A stretch of 64,000 nucleotides of DNA, taken from positions 7,006,001 through 7,070,000 of the forward strand of contig JAKSXM010000014.1 in assembly GCA_022575985.1 (NCBI GenBank), written 5' to 3'. This stretch comes from Anagrus nilaparvatae (Eukaryota; Arthropoda; Insecta; Hymenoptera; Mymaridae). Position numbers and translations under genes: made by a program. Positions within the stretch are counted from its first letter, which is position 1. Each line of letters starts with the position of its first letter. Below are positions 60,301 to 64,000 of the stretch, piece after piece. The notes under the pieces were generated by a model. That model saw nothing but the letters and a program-made list of their open reading frames with translations. It had not been told where the DNA came from and searched no databases.

Positions 60301-60600
60301 TTTTAACATGGAACATGTTCGTTAGATAGGGTATTTGAAAAAGTTTGGCTAGGCAGGGGGTGGGGTGTGAAATGGACTTAGAATATTTTTGATTGAGGGA
60401 CTTAGAATAATTTTAAGTGGAAGCCTGATCAGGCTCTGATAAGAACAAGAACTTAGAGGATTACTTTATATTTATGGACTTACAATAATTTATATTTCAG
60501 GATTTATTGTAATTTCGGTTTTTGGATTTATTACTGTTATGAGTGACATGAACATGCTCCATGCTCGTTGGTTGTGTAGTTACACAAACCGGTTATAATT
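60301..60600 (-). repeat. GTTTGTGTAAACACAACC family, copy 4
   Basis: Minus-strand copy: ACATGGAACATGTTC at 60306 and ACACAAACCGGTTATAATT ending at 60600, with ACTTAGAATAATTTAA-type units between. Confidence 0.72.
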
Positions 60601-61425
60601 TTTTTTTTTATTCATTAGAGAAATTTATAACAGAAAACTCTAGATCAAAAAAATTAAAATCGGTCACGTAGTTTTAGAGAAATCTTAATTAGAAGGTGTA
60701 AAAACATAGTTTTCTAAATAAGAATACAAATTTTTTTTTTGTATATTTAAGTATAGACTTATAAGTTATCAGTTATTTTTTAGCCATAAAGTTATCTTTT
60801 TGGTTTTCATACTGAACCTGTAGCTGATTTTACCCCTGCTGCTTGTCTGATTTGCCATTTTTTACCATTTTGGCACGGTTAAATTTGGCGTCATAAACAA
60901 TCGCGAATATTAGCAAAATTTGCTCATAATTTCTATCAATGACCAGTTCCGACATAATTTCTAACTATATTTAACAAGAAGGATTTAAAAATAAATTTTT
61001 TTACATACTCCTGAGACATATAAAAAGTAATTAATAAAAAAAAATAATTTGATTATTAAAAAAAAAATTAGGTAAAACGACAGGAAGTTAAAGCATACAA
61101 TATTAAGTTTAAAAAAATTTATCATACTATGTACAGAGCCAATAGATGTAGTACATAAAAAATTACTAATTACAATAATACAATAAAATTCATTCACTTT
61201 TAATGGATGCCCTGATCATTTCTTACCCTGTACTATAAAAACATCGTTTTTATTTTCTATTTTAGCTTTTGGTTGAAAATTAAACCAGTTTTGGTTGAAT
61301 ATCGCAGCTTTTGGTTGAAAATCGCAGTGTTTGGTTTAATATTCAACCAATTGGTTGAAAATTCAACCAAAAACTGCGAAATTCAACCAATTGGTTGAAT
61401 ATTCAACCAAAGCAGCTCTACCGTG

Positions 61426-63450
61426 AAAAAACTTACATAGGCTGTATTTACTTTTCGGTGTTTATTTTCTTATTTTGTTGCTTTTTTTTTAAAAGAAAAA
61501 AACATATTAATTTTTATGTTTTTTATTGCTTTACATTTTAATAAATATCTTCATATAGAAGTTTGTTTAAACAGCTGAATTTTTGTAGAAGAGAATTCAA
61601 CTGATAATTATATAATTTATCAGTTTTTTGTAGTCATAAATATTAAAAAAAATTCATTGTATTTCTTTGTAAAGTATTCAATATATTATATGTAGCTCAA
61701 GGTTTGAGTGATAAAAAGATATAATTATAAATTTAAAAGAACAATTATTTTATATATTTATAGAATCAGTGGCTGTCAAAAAAGTTTTATGTATTAAAAT
61801 TAACTTTCAGTATATATGGTGAAAAACAAAAATATAATGCAGGCAAAGATAGGTGAAACGTTAGAGGTAATCAAAATTTTGTCAAATAGCTACAATACTT
61901 AGATATTGACTTTACTCTTATTAGATATATAAGAGTCATTATGGATACCGTGTCATGGCCTTGTCAGGTCAGGTCTCCCGATCGGGCTGATTTTTTCAAC
62001 ACTTTTTTATATATACAAAATATATTTCCTGTGAAATTTTCAGCTCTCTAGGCGCTCAGGAACCCAAGTTCTACCCAAAAGAAGCTTTTTAGAATTCTTT
62101 GGTTTTTTCAAAAAAAAATTTTTTTTTTTTTTTTTTTTTTAATTTTTAAAATTGGCTAGATGATTAAAAAAAATAGTAACCTGACATGAAAAGTTGTAAA
62201 ATTTCCCGTTGAATCCGAATTTGAGGTCAGTTTTTTGAAATTTTGACCCTGGGCGGCTCAAACTGCTTTTTTTGGCTTAAAGCGGGAGAATTTGAACTGC
62301 CCAAATTCAACAACCTTTATACGACTCAAACGTGGATAGAATTGGTCTAAATACTATATAATTTGATGTGGTAAATGTCGCTGGGTGGTTATATGTTAAA
62401 AAAAACAAGAAAAGAGTTTTAGTAATTTTTTAATTTTGGGATTTTAAAAGTTTTGACTTGATTGAGTTCAATAATAATGTTTAAATAAAAATGTTAAGCA
62501 TAGTTAGAATTTTTAAGTATTGGCCAAAAAGGACAACAAAAATCCGCCCCTTATTTTTTAACCTTGTTATTTGTTCGCTGAAAAGAATTTTAAAAAAAAT
62601 TTCTTAATACCCCTCAATTTACTACCAAATTATTATTAAACTCAAGTCAGAATGCGGTGTAAGAGATTAAGAACTCGACAACCAGAATTAGAAAAACTTT
62701 TCTGTAGGTTTTGTATATCGGTAAATCCAAATTGGGGGTCCTACTGGATTAGAAAATAGGAAAATGCAGCAGAAACTGTCCATCTTATGGGTTTTTTTAC
62801 AATATTTAGGAACTATGCACGGTTTTTGGGTGTTATTTTTAAAGTCAAATGACAAAAAAAAATCAAACGGTTGGTATTATCACACATTGACACTATTATA
62901 TAGTAGTATAAAAGTACGCAACATACGGAGATGTCCCATTGATACCAACTGATGAATTTAATTTTGTCATGTGACTTTAAAAATACCATGTCCAACACCG
63001 GAAGACCATGTAATAGCAAAGAATTTGCAAGAAAAAAGAGGTCAGTTTTTTCGCTGTCTTTACTTTGCTATCGATAACAAGAGACCGCTACCTTTAGAAA
63101 ACCAAATTACAAATTAATTTCATTAATATATTGAAAAAAACCCTGATAACCTCCGTTGATTCCAACGAGCCTTCGAGGCATAAAAATACTGTGCACAAAG
63201 CTTTTAAATAGAGTTTTTTGGTAATTTTGCTTTTTAGTTAGTTAGCTAACAAAAAAACTTCTTGTTGTTCACAATTTTTTGGTATTAAAGTCATTGGTCA
63301 AGCCTTGGACTCCGCAATTTTTTATTGCTGAACTTTCAATGTTATAGCCAATTAACTAAATGGCCATTTTTGGCCAAAAACGATTAATTTTTAAATTAAA
63401 TTACCTCAAAATTTAGACGAAAATGGGTTTTATAGGCTTAAAAAATTTTT
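61426..63450. other. Gene-free stretch
   Basis: AT-rich, a T-run of about 24 at 62119-62142, no recognisable gene. Short open frames at 62764-63019 overlap on both strands and show no conserved motif. Confidence 0.4.
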
Positions 63451-63454
63451 TAAA

Positions 63455-64000
63455 AGCTTCATATTTTCGCGCCAGCATATTTTCCGGTTTTCCAAGATGG
63501 CGGACGAAAAAACATTTCAGAATAAGCTTTTTACATTAGCTGAGAGTTTTCGAGGTTGAGAAAAACGTTTTCATTGACAAAAATTTTATTGTTTAGCCCC
63601 AGCACATTTTCCGGTTTTCCAAGATGGCGGACAAAAAACATGAAAAGTAGAAATATCTATATTACCTGGGGGTTTTTGAGGTCGAGAAAAATGTTTTTAT
63701 TAATGAAATTTTTCATTTTTTGGCCCCAGATATTTACCAATTTTCCAATATGGTGGACCAAAAAACATGAAAATAGAAACTTTCAACATTACCTGGGGGT
63801 TTTCGAGGTCGAGAAAAACGTTTTTATTGACAAAAAATTAAATTTTTTCGCCCAAGCATATTTTCCAATTTTCCAAGATGGCGGAACAAAAAACATGAAT
63901 AAAGAAACTTTCTACATTACCTGGGGGTTTTCGAGGTCCATAAAAATGTTTTCATTCACAAAAATTTTAATTTATTTATATTATTTGATGTACTTACTTA
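63455..64000. repeat. ~127-bp satellite at the right edge (at least four units)
   Basis: TTTTCCAAGATGGCGGA-type landmarks at 63491, 63619, 63745 and 63872. Units share ATTACCTGGGGGTTTTCGAGG, GAGAAAAACGTTTT and AAAAAACATGAA. The array continues beyond the window. Confidence 0.9.

Larger units (their letters stand above)
59313..61425. mobile_element. 2.1 kb terminal-inverted-repeat element with TTGGTTGAA subterminal motifs
   Basis: Ends CACGGTAGAG and CTCTACCGTG with inverted repeats of about 300 bp (59313-59642 and 61130-61425). The outer ~200 bp of each arm is packed with TTGGTTGAA/TTCAACCAA and CTGCGA; the inner part includes GATCAGGGCATCCATTAAAA. No transposase frame. No obvious target duplication. 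Nested inside are a hairpin (59985-60292) and a GTTTGTGTAAACACAACC repeat. Likely a non-autonomous DNA transposon. Confidence 0.8.

Noticed and set aside
62764..63019. Overlapping short frames on both strands
   Set aside because: No motif, no splice context, composition like the surrounding AT-rich DNA.

Overview
The window looks like a non-coding-rich piece of an insect (or at least arthropod) genome. It is extremely AT-rich, has long introns with GT-AG splice sites, and is packed with eukaryotic transposable elements: APE-type R1-like and R2-type non-LTR retrotransposons, an LTR element, Helitrons, a Harbinger-like MITE, foldback elements and satellites. No bacterial operon, CRISPR array, rRNA or intact tRNA was seen. 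Species cannot be read from the sequence; the AT content and mix of elements would fit an aphid or a parasitoid wasp.

1-19 kb holds two divergently transcribed genes with FLYWCH-like zinc fingers. Gene A (minus) starts at 3943 and leaves the window at its left edge. Gene B (plus) starts at 4870, runs through about nine exons and carries a degenerate MULE-transposase-like core. Both have their first intron in the same phase and directly before the W/Y-x-C zinc motif, so they look like head-to-head paralogues sharing a ~0.9 kb intergenic region. Their introns carry foldback repeats, among them a 1.15 kb near-palindrome (7631-8779), a 1.74 kb foldback (12453-14192) and a MITE with TTA target duplication (6980-7260).

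20-33 kb is a broken member of a large orphan protein family (21970-32135, plus), recognised piecewise. It is cut by an R1-like LINE with perfect 14-bp target duplications (22265-24851), by a Helitron-bounded block (25301-28197), and by a 1.4 kb unexplained insertion; it also has in-frame stops and frameshifts.

33-55 kb is heterochromatin-like. A satellite with a monomer of almost exactly 150 bp appears in separate blocks (34.0-34.9, 49.5-50.4 and 54.2-54.6 kb), and a related 135-155 bp array at 36.4-36.9/41.3-41.7 kb is split by a minus-strand non-autonomous LTR element (36904-41286: TG...CA LTRs, ACAA target duplication, primer-binding site and polypurine tract, no gag-pol, but degenerate C2H2 zinc-finger linkers inside). 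A second R1-like copy (41.7-45.5 kb) keeps its ORF1 but has lost most of ORF2. The most striking feature is at 50415-54180: two R2-type (restriction-like endonuclease) non-LTR elements in the same orientation, both inserted at the same position of the 150-bp satellite monomer and separated by exactly one 25-bp target copy. One keeps the N-terminal half of the protein, the other the C-terminal half.

55-64 kb contains an LTR-element 3' remnant, a 2.1 kb terminal-inverted-repeat element with dense TTGGTTGAA motifs, and at the right edge a ~127 bp satellite whose monomers carry an AAGATGGCGG motif. No intact conventional host gene is visible right of 19 kb.
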